A stretch of DNA of 64,000 nucleotides, from positions 124,001 to 188,000 of the forward strand of contig NZ_JAFMZO010000004.1 of NCBI RefSeq assembly GCF_024436395.1. Direction: 5' to 3'. The position numbers and the translations under genes are program-made. This document shows, piece after piece, positions 8,930 to 18,401 of the stretch (position 1 is the stretch's first letter; each line of letters opens with the position of its first letter). The notes under the pieces are model-generated. The model did no database searches, had not been told where the DNA came from, and saw only the letters and a program-made list of their open reading frames with translations. Source of the stretch: Paradesertivirga mongoliensis. GTDB lineage: Bacteria > Bacteroidota > Bacteroidia > Sphingobacteriales > Sphingobacteriaceae.

Positions 8930-9973
8930 CTATTTATTGAGAGGATCTGATTTAAACTTATCTTGTTGTTTAAGAGCATATTTAACCAGTAGTATCAAAA
9001 CGGGCACTTCAATTAGCGGGCCGATCACAGCTGCGAAGGCTGCGCCTGAGTTTACGCCGAATACTGCTATTGCTACGGCTATCCCAAGTTCGAAATTGTT
9101 ACCTGCAGCGGTGAATGCTAATGATGTGGATTTCTCATACCCTATATCAGCTTTCTTAGCCAGGTAAAAGGCGGCAAAGAACATAATCGCGAAGTAGATG
9201 GTAAGAGGAATTGCAATCCGGACTACATCTAAAGGAATACTTACAATAAGGTTTCCTTTTAAGCTAAACATCAGCAGAATTGTGAATAGTAAGGCTATCA
9301 GAGTAACCGGACTGACAGCCGGAATAAAAACCTCTTCATACCACTTTTTCCCTTTGAGTCGCGTAAGCAGAATTCTTGAGAGCATCCCTGCGAGGAAAGG
9401 TATTCCGAGATAGATAAACACGCTCTCGGCAATCTGGCCTATGGTGATATCTACTTCGAAGCCCTGCAGCCCGAAAAAGGGAGGGAGCTTCGTTAAAAAG
9501 ATCCAGGCGTATACACTGTAAAAGAAGATTTGGAAAATAGAATTAAAGGCAACCAGTCCCGCGGTGTACAGGCTGTCGCCTTTAGCCAGATCGTTCCAAA
9601 CAATAACCATCGCAATGCAACGTGCTATCCCGATGAGTATAAGTCCGGTCATGTATTCAGGGTAATCTCTTAGAAAAGTGATTGCCAGGAAAAACATTAG
9701 TAACGGGCCGATTATCCAATTTTGGACAAGAGATACACTAAGTATTTTTACATTCATGAAGACTTTAGGTAATTCTTCGTAACGTATCTTAGCCAGAGGA
9801 GGATACATCATGAGTATTAATCCTGCGGCGATCGGGATATTTGTAGTACCCGAATTAAACTGGTTGATCTGACCTTCTATCCCGGGATAGAAATAACCCA
9901 GCCCAACGCCGGCGATCATAGCCAGGAAAATCCATAAAGTTAAAAAGCGGTCGAGAAAAGAAAGTGATTTCAT
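8930..9973 (-). CDS. acr3: ACR3-family arsenite efflux pump
   Basis: A 347-aa integral membrane protein with about ten hydrophobic segments, starting [17 protein letters not shown]. The family exports arsenite using the proton gradient. The conserved cysteine of transmembrane segment 4 is visible in [15 protein letters not shown], and [17 protein letters not shown] and [18 protein letters not shown] are family landmarks. The start at 9973 is chosen because its ATG overlaps the TGA of the upstream acetyltransferase (ATGA), indicating translational coupling; a longer reading to 10069 would run into that gene. It is often annotated arsB, although it belongs to the ACR3 and not the ArsB family. 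Confidence 0.94.
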   Translation of the reverse strand: MKSLSFLDRFLTLWIFLAMIAGVGLGYFYPGIEGQINQFNSGTTNIPIAAGLILMMYPPLAKIRYEELPKVFMNVKILSVSLVQNWIIGPLLMFFLAITFLRDYPEYMTGLILIGIARCIAMVIVWNDLAKGDSLYTAGLVAFNSIFQIFFYSVYAWIFLTKLPPFFGLQGFEVDITIGQIAESVFIYLGIPFLAGMLSRILLTRLKGKKWYEEVFIPAVSPVTLIALLFTILLMFSLKGNLIVSIPLDVVRIAIPLTIYFAIMFFAAFYLAKKADIGYEKSTSLAFTAAGNNFELGIAVAIAVFGVNSGAAFAAVIGPLIEVPVLILLVKYALKQQDKFKSDPLNK

Positions 9974-10449
9974 ATAAGCTTGCTTCTCCTTTCCATCAGA
10001 ATCACGTTGCGCCAGACCCCGTTCAGTTGGCCGGGTTTCTCGCGATAGCCAATAGTTCTGAAACCGCATTTTTCATGCAGTCTGATGCTCGCCTCGTTCT
10101 CCTGTAAAATTCCCGATTGTAAGCTCCAGATTCCGTTTAGTTCGCTGTTTGCAATCAGCGCATTCAAGAGCGTGGCACCAATGCCTTTCCCGCGGGCTGC
10201 ACCAGAAACATATACACTCACCTCGGCCACCCCGCCATATACGCACCTGCCCGAAACCGGCGAGAGCGCTGCCCAGCCGGCAATCTCAGCATTTACTTCT
10301 GCTACCAGGCGCGAGTGCTTTAAATGGCTGTTATCCCAGGTTTCCCATTCGGGTGCAGAAGTTTCGAAGCTCGCATTACCGGTAGCCAGACCGGCCAGGT
10401 AAATTTCCTTTACGTCTGGCCAGTCGTTTTGAGTTAATTCTCTTACCAT
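9970..10449 (-). CDS. arsN1: GNAT acetyltransferase, ArsN1-like (arsinothricin resistance)
   Basis: A 159-aa GNAT enzyme close in pattern to phosphinothricin/arsinothricin N-acetyltransferases. The acetyl-CoA loop is [13 protein letters not shown]; other landmarks are [39 protein letters not shown] and [17 protein letters not shown]. The family acetylates the amino group of arsinothricin, an organoarsenical antibiotic, and the position inside an ars operon supports that substrate over phosphinothricin. It starts 2 bases after the upstream DUF6428-like gene ends and overlaps the ACR3 start by 4 bases. The specificity is inference from family and context. Confidence 0.82.
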   Translation of the reverse strand: MVRELTQNDWPDVKEIYLAGLATGNASFETSAPEWETWDNSHLKHSRLVAEVNAEIAGWAALSPVSGRCVYGGVAEVSVYVSGAARGKGIGATLLNALIANSELNGIWSLQSGILQENEASIRLHEKCGFRTIGYREKPGQLNGVWRNVILMERRSKLI

Positions 10450-10451
10450 CT

Positions 10452-11009
10452 TTAGCAGCAGGCAGAGTTAGGTTCGCAGCAGCTTACTGCCAGATTGTTC
10501 AGTTTCAGATCAGTCTTTTCTGCCGAAGGAGTACAACACTCCCCGCCCGAATCAGTTGTTCCGCAGCTGCCGCCTCTTCCAATCGCTTTGCACTGCGTAA
10601 AATCTGGCTGCAGATCTACTGTAAGCGAATCGCCTGAAACGATAAACTGACCGGGATACATTTGACGGGTGTCAAACTCCGAATTGCCAAACTCTATCTT
10701 AACTGTTGCTTTCTCATCCAGAGGTAAAGCTTTTTCTACCAGGCTTATAATTGAAAGAGCTTTGCTCACTTTCATCGCCCGTTCCGAGCTTTTGTCGAAG
10801 GGTTCCCAGAGCTGCACGATCACTTCCGTCCATTGATTCATTTTTCCCCCACAGTCCACCGAGGTGATGGGAGCCAGCTTAATTTCTGTAATGTGATAGG
10901 AGGTATCCACCAGACTGTTTTCCGCATAGCGAAAATCCAGGTGCTTATCGGTGTGAGCCAAAAGGTATTCCTTAAACGATCCCCAGGTCATTAATGTATT
11001 TGTTTCCAT
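10452..11009 (-). CDS. DUF6428-like protein of the arsenic operon
   Basis: A 185-aa soluble protein. Residues after METNTLMTWGSFKEYLLAH form a compact domain of about 145 aa that I recognise as the DUF6428 type often found next to arsR in Bacteroidota. The C-terminus is unusual: a cysteine-rich tail with CGTTDSGGECC, a linker, and a final SCCEPNSACC, giving several CC or CxxC-like pairs suited to binding As(III) or another thiophilic metal. The ATG at 11009 is preferred over 11063, which adds a leader without a better start. It lies 47 bases after arsR and 2 bases before the acetyltransferase. Function is unknown; an arsenite chaperone role is only a suggestion from the tail. Confidence 0.75.
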   Translation of the reverse strand: METNTLMTWGSFKEYLLAHTDKHLDFRYAENSLVDTSYHITEIKLAPITSVDCGGKMNQWTEVIVQLWEPFDKSSERAMKVSKALSIISLVEKALPLDEKATVKIEFGNSEFDTRQMYPGQFIVSGDSLTVDLQPDFTQCKAIGRGGSCGTTDSGGECCTPSAEKTDLKLNNLAVSCCEPNSACC

Positions 11010-11056
11010 AATTCTAAAGTTTATCGTATTTATTCGATTAATTAATTCAAATTTTT

Positions 11057-11383
11057 TTAACAACAGCCCGAATTTTTCACCAAAGCGAAGAGGGTATCAA
11101 ACGTAGTTCTAAACCGGCGGAATTTCTCCGGATCAATGCAGTAGCAAGATTTCGCGCCCTCAATGGTACCCTGAATCAAGCCGGCATTTTTTAGTTCTTT
11201 CAAGTGTTGCGACACCGTACTTTGCGCAAGTGGAAGTACCTCCACTATCTCGCCGCAAATGCAGCTTTGTTTTTGTGCGAGTACCTTCAGTATCGCAATC
11301 CGCGCCGGGTGAGCAATAGCCTTGGCAAATTCTGCCAGTTCTTGCTCTTCCACTGTAAACTCTTCTTTTTTGTTAATAGCCAT
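11057..11383 (-). CDS. arsR: ArsR-family metalloregulator
   Basis: A 108-aa winged-helix repressor. The DNA-recognition region reads LPLAQSTVSQHLKELKNAGLI, the helix-turn-helix being the SmtB/ArsR type. Candidate arsenite ligands are the C-x-C pair in KQSCICGEIVEV on the preceding helix and the C-terminal NSGCC. The ATG at 11383 (MAINKKEEFTVEE) starts only 6 bases from a perfect palindrome that overlaps the promoter, so autoregulation is likely: arsenite binding should release the repressor and switch on the whole five-gene operon. A longer start at 11509 would cross this palindrome and is rejected. Confidence 0.92.
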   Translation of the reverse strand: MAINKKEEFTVEEQELAEFAKAIAHPARIAILKVLAQKQSCICGEIVEVLPLAQSTVSQHLKELKNAGLIQGTIEGAKSCYCIDPEKFRRFRTTFDTLFALVKNSGCC

Positions 11384-11389
11384 AATGTA

Positions 11390-11407
11390 TATCGCAAATA
11401 TACGATA
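11390..11407 (-). promoter_or_regulatory. ArsR operator palindrome
   Basis: TATCG and CGATA arms separated by 8 bases, centred on the promoter -7 element of arsR. Location directly under the -7 box is what a steric repressor needs. Confidence 0.75.
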
Positions 11408-11424
11408 GGATTTCCAGGGTACAA
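11395..11424 (-). promoter_or_regulatory. Bacteroidota-type sigma promoter of the ars operon
   Basis: On the minus strand TTG (11424-11422) is followed after exactly 19 bases by TATATTTG (11402-11395), matching the Bacteroidota -33/-7 consensus (TTTG, TAnnTTTG). The -7 box lies inside the ArsR palindrome. Confidence 0.75.
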
Positions 11425-11658
11425 GAGCGATTTGAAAAAATATTTCCGGATATCTCAATGGAGGTGATGCGGCCCGATGATTTAGATGCTGGCAAAGTTG
11501 CAACGTCAAAGCAGCGTTTGTCCGAGGTAAACCGCACCAAGTGGCGAAAATGTGTCAACTGCATTGTATGGCAGATTGATCGACGCTACTTACTGCGTGG
11601 GGGAAACAGAATTAGGGCCGGTGGTTTCGTTAAAAACCCTGGTAAGAATTTGCTCCGT

Positions 11659-12552
11659 TTAAAAATAATAACATCCAGAGAATTCCCTTCCTTTTAGTGG
11701 AAGCCGCAGGTTGAGCATGAGTTCATGGGAGCCGTTATGTGAAGATGCCAGCTTCGTGATGCTGTAATCATAGGCATAACCCAGGCAGAGTGTTCTAGTG
11801 ATATAGAGTTTAGCAAGAAAATCAATCGAGTCCATAGATCTGTAGGAGACTCCTAATCCCAATCGTTCTTTAATCAAAAGATTTAAATTCAAATCCAACT
11901 GCAAAGGAGACCCGGAAACATACCTTCCTAAAATATTCGGCTTTAGAACGAAAGCATCTCCCAAGGGAAGAATGTATCCGCCCTGCAAAGTTACGAATGG
12001 ACTATGGTTATTCTCATAATCCTGAATATAGAGGAAGGGAGAGGACAGCCCCAGATAGAACTTATCCGAAAAAAGCATCAGGCCCGCACCAAAGTTAGCG
12101 CGTAGCTGGTCCTGATCTGCAAATAGCGGATCATCATTCAGGTCTACCGGGCTCGAGATCCGGCTGTAATCTTCGGCGTACTGAGAGAGGCCGCCGTTAA
12201 CTCCCAGTGACAGATAAGTTTTGCTGTTGATTTTTACCCGCTGGGCAAGTGTGAAAAACCCGCCGGTTTCGGTAATTGCTTCGCCAATATGATCTCTGAA
12301 TGCCGTTATGCCAATAAAAGTGTTTGAGCGCCCCAGAGGCGAATGCACTGAAAAGGTCTGCGTGTTAGGAGCGCCGGCAAAGCCCTGCCACTGCTGTCGT
12401 ACAACCGTGGTGATATTTATAGACTCATCTACCGCCGGATAGGCTGGATTGATAAGAACAGGATTAAACATGTACTGAGAGAAGATTGCTTTTTGCTGCG
12501 TGAAGCCATGCAGGCTAATTATCTGAAGGCAAATGAAAATCAGCTTCTTCAT
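11659..12552 (-). CDS. PorP/SprF family type IX secretion outer-membrane protein
   Basis: A 297-aa outer-membrane beta-barrel protein with signal peptide (MKKLIFICLQIISLHGFTQQ) and the family opening FSQYMFNPVLINPAYPAVDE. Further landmarks are VVRQQWQGFAGAPNTQTFSVHSP and repeated GxxL strands ending in LPLKGREF. Members work with the type IX secretion machinery and attach partner proteins carrying a type B (CHU_C) sorting domain to the cell surface. The partner is the gene immediately upstream (stop and start adjoin with no gap), so the two form a transcription unit. Confidence 0.9.
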   Translation of the reverse strand: MKKLIFICLQIISLHGFTQQKAIFSQYMFNPVLINPAYPAVDESINITTVVRQQWQGFAGAPNTQTFSVHSPLGRSNTFIGITAFRDHIGEAITETGGFFTLAQRVKINSKTYLSLGVNGGLSQYAEDYSRISSPVDLNDDPLFADQDQLRANFGAGLMLFSDKFYLGLSSPFLYIQDYENNHSPFVTLQGGYILPLGDAFVLKPNILGRYVSGSPLQLDLNLNLLIKERLGLGVSYRSMDSIDFLAKLYITRTLCLGYAYDYSITKLASSHNGSHELMLNLRLPLKGREFSGCYYF

Positions 12553-14240
12553 CTACCTTTTAATTATAAAGTAATCCTTTAATACTCCGTCCTGGTTCAG
12601 GATCAAATCTTTATATGTTAAAACATAATAATACACACCGGCGATAAGTTCAGTGGAGATAGAATTTGTATTTCCAATACCTCTGAAACTGCGGGAGTCA
12701 TTATTGTAATTCCTCATTTCATACACTTTAATACCCCAGCGGTTAAAAATCTGGATCTGATTTTCGGGATACAGGTCTATGTTTTTTATGAAAAGGAAAT
12801 CGTGCCCCCGGCCGTCCTCATTGGCGGATATTAGTCGGGCCGAAACAACCTGTTCATCGCCATTGGATATGCGGATATTCTTCGTTGTGAAAAACTTCCG
12901 GCCGCAGGCGTCTTTTAAAGCCACTGTAAGCAGCACAATGCGATATTCTCGTCTGAAGGAGGAGTGTAGCTGATGTTTTTTTTATCAGAGCTCGTGGTAA
13001 TACTACCGCTGGATGCTGTCCATTCGACTTCATAATCAGAAAGATTAACGTTGCCGGGAACACTGAAGCTTACAGGATATACGGTCTCTGCGCGCATTAA
13101 GCCAGCTGCAGTAATCTGGGGCGAAACATTTTTAGATTGTCTGTCCACAACCGCCATAAATGAGAAATTGAAAAAGGCCCGCTGCAAAGCAACATGATCA
13201 GAATTGAATGGCGTTCCTCCAAATCCTCCACCAATTCCGCCATCGTGATAGTGTCCACCCTGGTACATTACAAGCCCTCTGGTGGGGTCGTCGAAGCCGA
13301 ATCCATATGCCAGAACACTCGCGGGCCCCGGAGAGAGTGAAGGTACTTGCGAGTGTGCCGGACTGGTGATGCTTAACTTTGCACCAGGCCGCCATTTGCC
13401 ATTTGCCTTAGGCAGATAAATCGATTCCGACCCATTTGTACTAGCGTCATCCATTTTATTTACGAACTGCATAACAGGGTCGGCCGGATATTGGTAGGTA
13501 TAAGGAGGAATTCCATCCAGGTGGTTTTGATACTTAACCATTCCTGTTGTGGTAAGGAAATTCATAGACATCAAGCCGTCCGGGCTCACAATATTTTCCA
13601 TTACACTTACCGCGTGACAACCCGACCAGATTGCTCCTTTCCGGTCCTTGTTCCAGAATAGCAGGTTTTGGTGACTTGCCCATACCGGATCTGCATGAGG
13701 TAATATAAAAATGTCGTCGCATTCGGTAAGTTCCGCCGGCGTTTTCCATGCTGTGCGGTTCGATCCTCCATGCGCCGAGGCCGGAATATCTGCATTTACA
13801 AAAAATGGTGTTATTAGTTGGCCGGACATTTTATCAATGGTCCATTTAGGGGCATAATTTAAGGTGGCATAAATGTCTACTGATATTTCGGTATCAGTAG
13901 TTTCACCAATCACCCCCTTCGTTTTCCATCCCTCAATAGCTTCGTTTACTTCGGCCGTCCGGTATTGCGCGAGAACGATAAATGAGCCCGATCTATAAGG
14001 TGTATTATTATATGTAAAATCGATGCCGTCTTTGCTTTTTGATGAGTTTATAGCCCATTTCACCGGAGCATTGAAATTCTGCAAAAGATCATATACCAAA
14101 CCGTAAGGCTTTAATCCGTTCGCTTTCGTTTGGGGAGAAATGCCCAGATTCACAATAAAAGAGCCCTTGCTGATTCTTTCTATGCCAGCAAAAGATTTAA
14201 AGGAGCAAACGAGAAAAATACAGAATAGATATTTTTTCAT
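12553..14240 (-). pseudogene. T9SS type B (CHU_C) sorted surface protein, frameshifted
   Basis: Two reading frames together encode one protein of about 562 aa. The first (14240 to about 12942) begins with a signal peptide (MKKYLFCIFLVCSFKSFAG) and a large domain with PHADPVWASHQNLLFWN and YGFGFDDPTRGLVMYQGGH, then an Ig-like segment ending SYTPPSDENI. The second (12936 to 12553) continues VLLTVALKDACGRKFF and ends in a clear type B sorting domain (QIQIFNRWGIKVYEM, GVYYYVLTYKD). They are joined if one base is restored near 12940. As written, the sorting domain is lost and the product would not be anchored. This is either a true inactivating deletion or an assembly error; the flanking sequence shows no other decay. 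Confidence 0.8.
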
Positions 14241-14259
14241 TTAAGTAACGTAATACAAG

Positions 14260-14660
14260 TTATGTTTTTTTCCAGAATTTAAAAATTGTGAATTTAATTC
14301 CTGGTTATCATCCTGTTACAGCCTGCCGTCCGGCCAGTGTCAGCAATGTTTCGTTCTTAATTAAGGCTAAGAAAATGGGTGTATGGGCGTTCATGTTAAG
14401 CGTCCCGGCATCCCAGCAATCTACCACAGCGACGTTCTTACAAAGACTGCCGTCCCGTAAGTGGCGGAAGATTTAAACAGCAGCAGGCTCTGTGGTCGGG
14501 AGGGGGGCAGCGACTGGTTGTTGAAATCAGGGAAATTATATAAGGTCTCTGCAAAACTGTTCTGCGCTCGCTCTCATAACCGGGCGGGGCCGGCCTTTTA
14601 TTCGTGTTGCTTATTGCTTTTTAAGCCTCTCATGAGCTCCCGTTAATTTAATTTTGAAAC
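14260..14660. repeat. Intergenic repeat block related to the 17.4-18.3 kb repeats
   Basis: No gene is seen. About 14405-14530 matches the left arm of the palindromic element at 18052-18228 (CTGCCGTCCCGTAAGTGxCG, then CAGCAGCAGGC), and 14565-14600 carries the CTCATAaCCGGGC motif also present near 17518 and 17805. Confidence 0.6.
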
Positions 14661-14698
14661 TAAAGATTTAGTAGTACTTTAGTGCAAGCTTAACCAAT

Positions 14699-17407
14699 AT
14701 GCCTAAACCTTGCACCCTCTTTTTACTTCTTTTCTTTCCGGTATTTGTCATTGCCCAAAACCGTGCATCCATTAAAGGGAAAATTATCGATTCTTTAAGT
14801 TCCGAGCAATTGGAGCTGGCAACAATTGCCATTGTGGAGCCAGGCGATTCAAGCCTGGTATCATATACGGTCAGCACCAAAGATGGCTCTTTTACGCTTC
14901 GTAATCTACCGGCAGAGAAACCACTCAAATTGGTCATCTCATACGTGGGTTATCAAAACTACCGAAAGATCATCAATCTTGGCAAACAGGAACTCCGCGA
15001 TTTCGGTAGTATCCGGATGCAGCGCCGTATGCTTGACGAGCTCATAATCAAGGGTGAGCGCGCAGCCGTAATCATAAAGAAAGACACTATAGAATTCAGT
15101 CCTGAAGCATTTAAAACCCGCCCCAATGCGGTAATCGAGGACCTGCTGCGGCTTTTGCCGGGGGTGCAGGTTGACCTTGACGGCGGTTTAAGCCTCAATG
15201 GTAGGGGAGTAAGGAAGTTGATGATAGATGGGCGTGATTTTTTTGGCAGCAACCTAACGATAGCAACACGGAATCTTAACGTCGATCTTATTGATAAGGT
15301 ACAAATCTACGACGATCGAGAGAATGATCCCGACCACCTCGTTCCAGAGTCGCAGGTACAAAAGATCATCAACCTTAAATTAAAGAAGAGCGTCAAAAAA
15401 ACCACACTCGGTAAAGTTTATGCCGGCGGCGGAACAAACAGCAGAATGGAGGCCGGTGCGCTGATAAATAATTTCAGGGATACCCTTCAGGTAAGTGTCA
15501 TCGCCTTCAAAAACAATGTTAACCGCAGTACCTTTTCGGCCGGCGATCTTTCGGGTATGGGGGGATTTAATAGGGGCGGATCGCGAAACGTTGATTTTGG
15601 AGGAAGGCAAAGTGGGATACAGAACATCGGATCTGCCGGCATCAATTTAAATAACGACTGGGGCAAAAAGCTGAAAGCTAATTTAATGTACTTCTACTCG
15701 AACAGCCATACCAGGGGTGAAAACTATTCGAACAATAGACGTTTCTTCAACGACGTAACCTTAAGCTCACAATCAAGCTCCTTTAGGAAAGACATTAACA
15801 ACAGCCATAAAGTCGGCGGATTATTAACATGGGCGATCGACAGCCTGAACAATGTTAGATTTACGCCCAGTATAGAATTCTCGTCTACTAATTCAACAAA
15901 CAGCTCAGAGGCGTTTACAGGAAACCAGACGCGTTCACGCATAAACGAGAGTACTGCCAACACCCGCTCGGGCTTCAACTCATTCTCTTACGATCATAAG
16001 ATCACCTATGGCTTATTACTGCCTAAGAAGGCTACTTTCAGGTGGATTAATGATGTGTCCATTAGCCCCTCCGAATCGAATTTTTACAGCCTTTCTAATA
16101 ATGTCATTTATAATACCCCGGTTGAGGAAGACATCCGCGATCAGATTACAACAAGAGATTCAAAGTACCGATACTTTCATTCATGGCTAACCTATAGAAA
16201 GCCCTTTACCAAAACCCTTACCTGGGACGCGAGCTTTGGAAGTTCATTTTCTGCAAGCAAGCAGTTTGTCGAAACACTCAGACTGAACCCCGTAACCGGA
16301 CAGTATGACGTTTTGATTGCCGACCAGAGCAACGACATCCGACGCCGAACTGCCCTCTATCATTATAACGCGAGGATAACCTGGAAGCCCACCAGTAAGA
16401 TAAGTGCAGAAGCAAGCCTCACCGCGAGGCCATCGTACTTCAAAAATTCTTTCGGTGCAGGAATCCAGGATCTGAATCAAAAATTTCTATTCTGGTTGCC
16501 CAAGATCAGTATATCCGGTACCAATTTCTCTGCTTCTTACGATGTTTGGATATACAATCCTTCTATTTCCAGCTTAAATCCGCTGATTGTGTCGAATAGC
16601 TTATTATACACCTCTACCGGAAATCCTGATCTGAGGCCTGAAAGAAGCCAGCAGGTAGACTTCAACTATAACAAGTTTAACAGTGCAAAACAGGCCGGCT
16701 ATTCCTTTAACTTCAGAGGCTCGCTGTCCGACGATAGCGAAACATTAAACACCACTATTGATCCCTCCACGGGTGCCCAGAGCACCAAACCGGCAAATGT
16801 CGACGGAGATTATTATGCATCTTTTTCTTCTAATTACAACAAGCGCTTCAAAAAGATGGGCAACTGGACGTTTCGTTATAGTACAGGCTTGGGTACCAAT
16901 ATTCAACGCTCATACTTCTTTCTCAATCAGTTAGAGGGAAAACGGGATGCATGGGGGATCAATATGAGGCAACAGTTTACACTCTCTTACAAAAATCTGC
17001 TTGATATATCGCCTGCATACTCGCTGAACCTTAACTACAGCAAATCGAACGGGACTATCAATAGTGACTTCCAGGCCAACACCCAAAATCTCAGTACCTC
17101 TTTTTACCTGCGTTCGTTCAAGAAGCTGAACATCGAAAGCACATACCAGTATCGATATAATTCGCAGATAAGCGAAGCATTCAGAAGAAGTGCCCATCTT
17201 CTTAACTCATCCCTATCTTATACAATCGGAAAAACAAACCCTGGTCAGTTAAAACTTTCGGTATACGACCTGCTCAACCAGAATACAAGCATCAGTAGCT
17301 ATGCCAGCCGAAACAGTGAAGGAGATCAGACTAATTTGGTATTGAGACAATATTTTATGCTGGGGTATGTGTATAATTTTAAGAGCTTGAAAGCGAAGAA
17401 GCATTAG
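14699..17407 (+). CDS. Outer-membrane beta-barrel protein with carboxypeptidase-like N-terminal domain (TonB-receptor-like)
   Basis: A 902-aa outer-membrane protein. After a signal peptide (MPKPCTLFLLLFFPVFVIAQ) comes a carboxypeptidase-regulatory-like beta domain (ASIKGKIIDSLSSEQLELAT, GSFTLRNLPAEKPLKLVISY), then a plug-like segment (VIEDLLRLLPGVQVDLDGGL) and a long barrel region with alternating aromatic strands. NPDLRPERSQQVDFNYNKF is the conserved late-barrel motif. It lacks a clear TonB box and a SusD partner, so it fits the outer-membrane beta-barrel family of unknown ligand better than a polysaccharide transporter. It stands alone, flanked on both sides by repeats. Confidence 0.85.
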   Translation: MPKPCTLFLLLFFPVFVIAQNRASIKGKIIDSLSSEQLELATIAIVEPGDSSLVSYTVSTKDGSFTLRNLPAEKPLKLVISYVGYQNYRKIINLGKQELRDFGSIRMQRRMLDELIIKGERAAVIIKKDTIEFSPEAFKTRPNAVIEDLLRLLPGVQVDLDGGLSLNGRGVRKLMIDGRDFFGSNLTIATRNLNVDLIDKVQIYDDRENDPDHLVPESQVQKIINLKLKKSVKKTTLGKVYAGGGTNSRMEAGALINNFRDTLQVSVIAFKNNVNRSTFSAGDLSGMGGFNRGGSRNVDFGGRQSGIQNIGSAGINLNNDWGKKLKANLMYFYSNSHTRGENYSNNRRFFNDVTLSSQSSSFRKDINNSHKVGGLLTWAIDSLNNVRFTPSIEFSSTNSTNSSEAFTGNQTRSRINESTANTRSGFNSFSYDHKITYGLLLPKKATFRWINDVSISPSESNFYSLSNNVIYNTPVEEDIRDQITTRDSKYRYFHSWLTYRKPFTKTLTWDASFGSSFSASKQFVETLRLNPVTGQYDVLIADQSNDIRRRTALYHYNARITWKPTSKISAEASLTARPSYFKNSFGAGIQDLNQKFLFWLPKISISGTNFSASYDVWIYNPSISSLNPLIVSNSLLYTSTGNPDLRPERSQQVDFNYNKFNSAKQAGYSFNFRGSLSDDSETLNTTIDPSTGAQSTKPANVDGDYYASFSSNYNKRFKKMGNWTFRYSTGLGTNIQRSYFFLNQLEGKRDAWGINMRQQFTLSYKNLLDISPAYSLNLNYSKSNGTINSDFQANTQNLSTSFYLRSFKKLNIESTYQYRYNSQISEAFRRSAHLLNSSLSYTIGKTNPGQLKLSVYDLLNQNTSISSYASRNSEGDQTNLVLRQYFMLGYVYNFKSLKAKKH

Positions 17408-17636
17408 GAGATAGCAATCCGGAGAGCGTATCAGCCCTGACATAACCTCACATCCCCACCAGCGGCCTGGAGTAAGCTGTATGTTAGGCTACTGCGAGAC
17501 TTTACTGCGTCCACCCTCATAGCCGGGCTGCGCCGTTATTTTCCTCCCACCGCTCGCACTTCGGTCAATTACTTAAAAATTGGTCTTTTTCGTTTTCATG
17601 GGTCCTGCGATTCCTAACAAGCGACCATGCTAGGCG

Positions 17637-17760
17637 CCCAGCAACCCAACATTTCACCAGCAACTTCCCTACGAAGACCTGCCGTCCTGTAAGTGCCGGA
17701 ATAGCTTAGCCATCAGCGGCCTGTGCAGAGAAGGGGTCATTGGCTTGTTGCCTGAAGATA
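17637..17760 (+). repeat. Partial copy (left arm) of the CTGCCGTCC element
   Basis: CCCAGCAACCC, AGCAACTTCCCTACGAAG, CTGCCGTCCTGTAAGTGCCGG and CATTGGCT follow one another in the same order as in the full copy at 18009-18130, with about 80 per cent identity by eye. The right inverted arm is missing here. Confidence 0.65.
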
Positions 17761-17819
17761 GAGGGTTGATGTTCGGTTCCTGCAATACGGTTCTTCGTTC
17801 GCCCTCATAGCCGGGCGAT

Positions 17820-18324
17820 GGCCTAGTCCTTTTTTCTTGATAAAAAAGTACCAAAAAATCAAGGCAACAACGAAGCTTCAGCCGCACGGGCCAGCTCCCG
17901 GCTCGCCGTTCTTGCCAGCCCAACGCTCCTGTGTTCTACATTCAATAATTATCTCTAACGTACAAATTTTCCTAACTAGTGCAAAAATTGGCCGCGTAGT
18001 TATATGCGCCCAGCAACCCTTCAATTTATTAGCAACTTCCCTACGAAGCCCTGCCGTCCCGTAAGTGCCGGAAAAATTTCACCAGCAGCAGGCCCCGAGC
18101 TTCGGAAAGGGCATTGGCTGGTTTTCTGAAGCCCGGCCAAGCGCATCGGCGAAAAGCAGACGCAGCCCCGAGCGCTGCTGGTGAAATGAGCCCGGGGCCC
18201 TGAGCCCAAAGGCACCTTCGGGACGGCATTGACTTTATTTATGGGTTTTTATTGTTTTTCAATAGGTATAAATGAGATCGCTTCGCTAAGTATGGTCCTT
18301 TTTGTCAAGAAAAAGGACTAGGCC
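17820..18324. repeat. 505-bp segment bounded by inverted repeats (MITE-like)
   Basis: The left end GGCCTAGTCCTTTTTTCTTG and the right end CAAGAAAAAGGACTAGGCC are inverse complements, and the match continues imperfectly inward for about 30 bases (ATAAAAAAGTACC against GGTCCTTTTTGT). The inside has no transposase gene but contains the 177-bp palindromic element. No clear target-site duplication was identified. Confidence 0.65.
18052..18228. repeat. 177-bp interrupted palindrome (full copy)
   Basis: Outer arms TGCCGTCCCG-AAG-TGCC pair with GGCACCTTCGGGACGGCA, and inner arms ATTTCACCAGCAGC (18076-18089) pair with GCTGCTGGTGAAAT (18174-18187). As RNA or cruciform it would form a long hairpin with an internal region of about 84 bases. 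Partial copies lie near 14450 and 17676. Confidence 0.75.
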
Positions 18325-18401
18325 CCCGCGGCCAATGAGCGGACAAAAGGAAATCCCAAAACCTTTTTACCACACCTACAACTTATCTTTGCCAAAGCAC
18401 T

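Larger units (their letters stand above)
17408..18401. other. One-kilobase gene-free repeat block
   Basis: No coding region is supported. The block consists of two copies of the CTGCCGTCC(C/T)GTAAGTGCCGG element (near 17676 and 18052), CCTCATAGCCGGGC motifs, and a roughly 505-bp segment with inverted ends, each listed separately. HrpB starts directly after it. Confidence 0.6.

Noticed and set aside
9974-10069. Extended N-terminus of the ACR3 pump
   Set aside because: It would overlap the acetyltransferase reading by about 100 bases; the ATGA overlap start is normal operon coupling.
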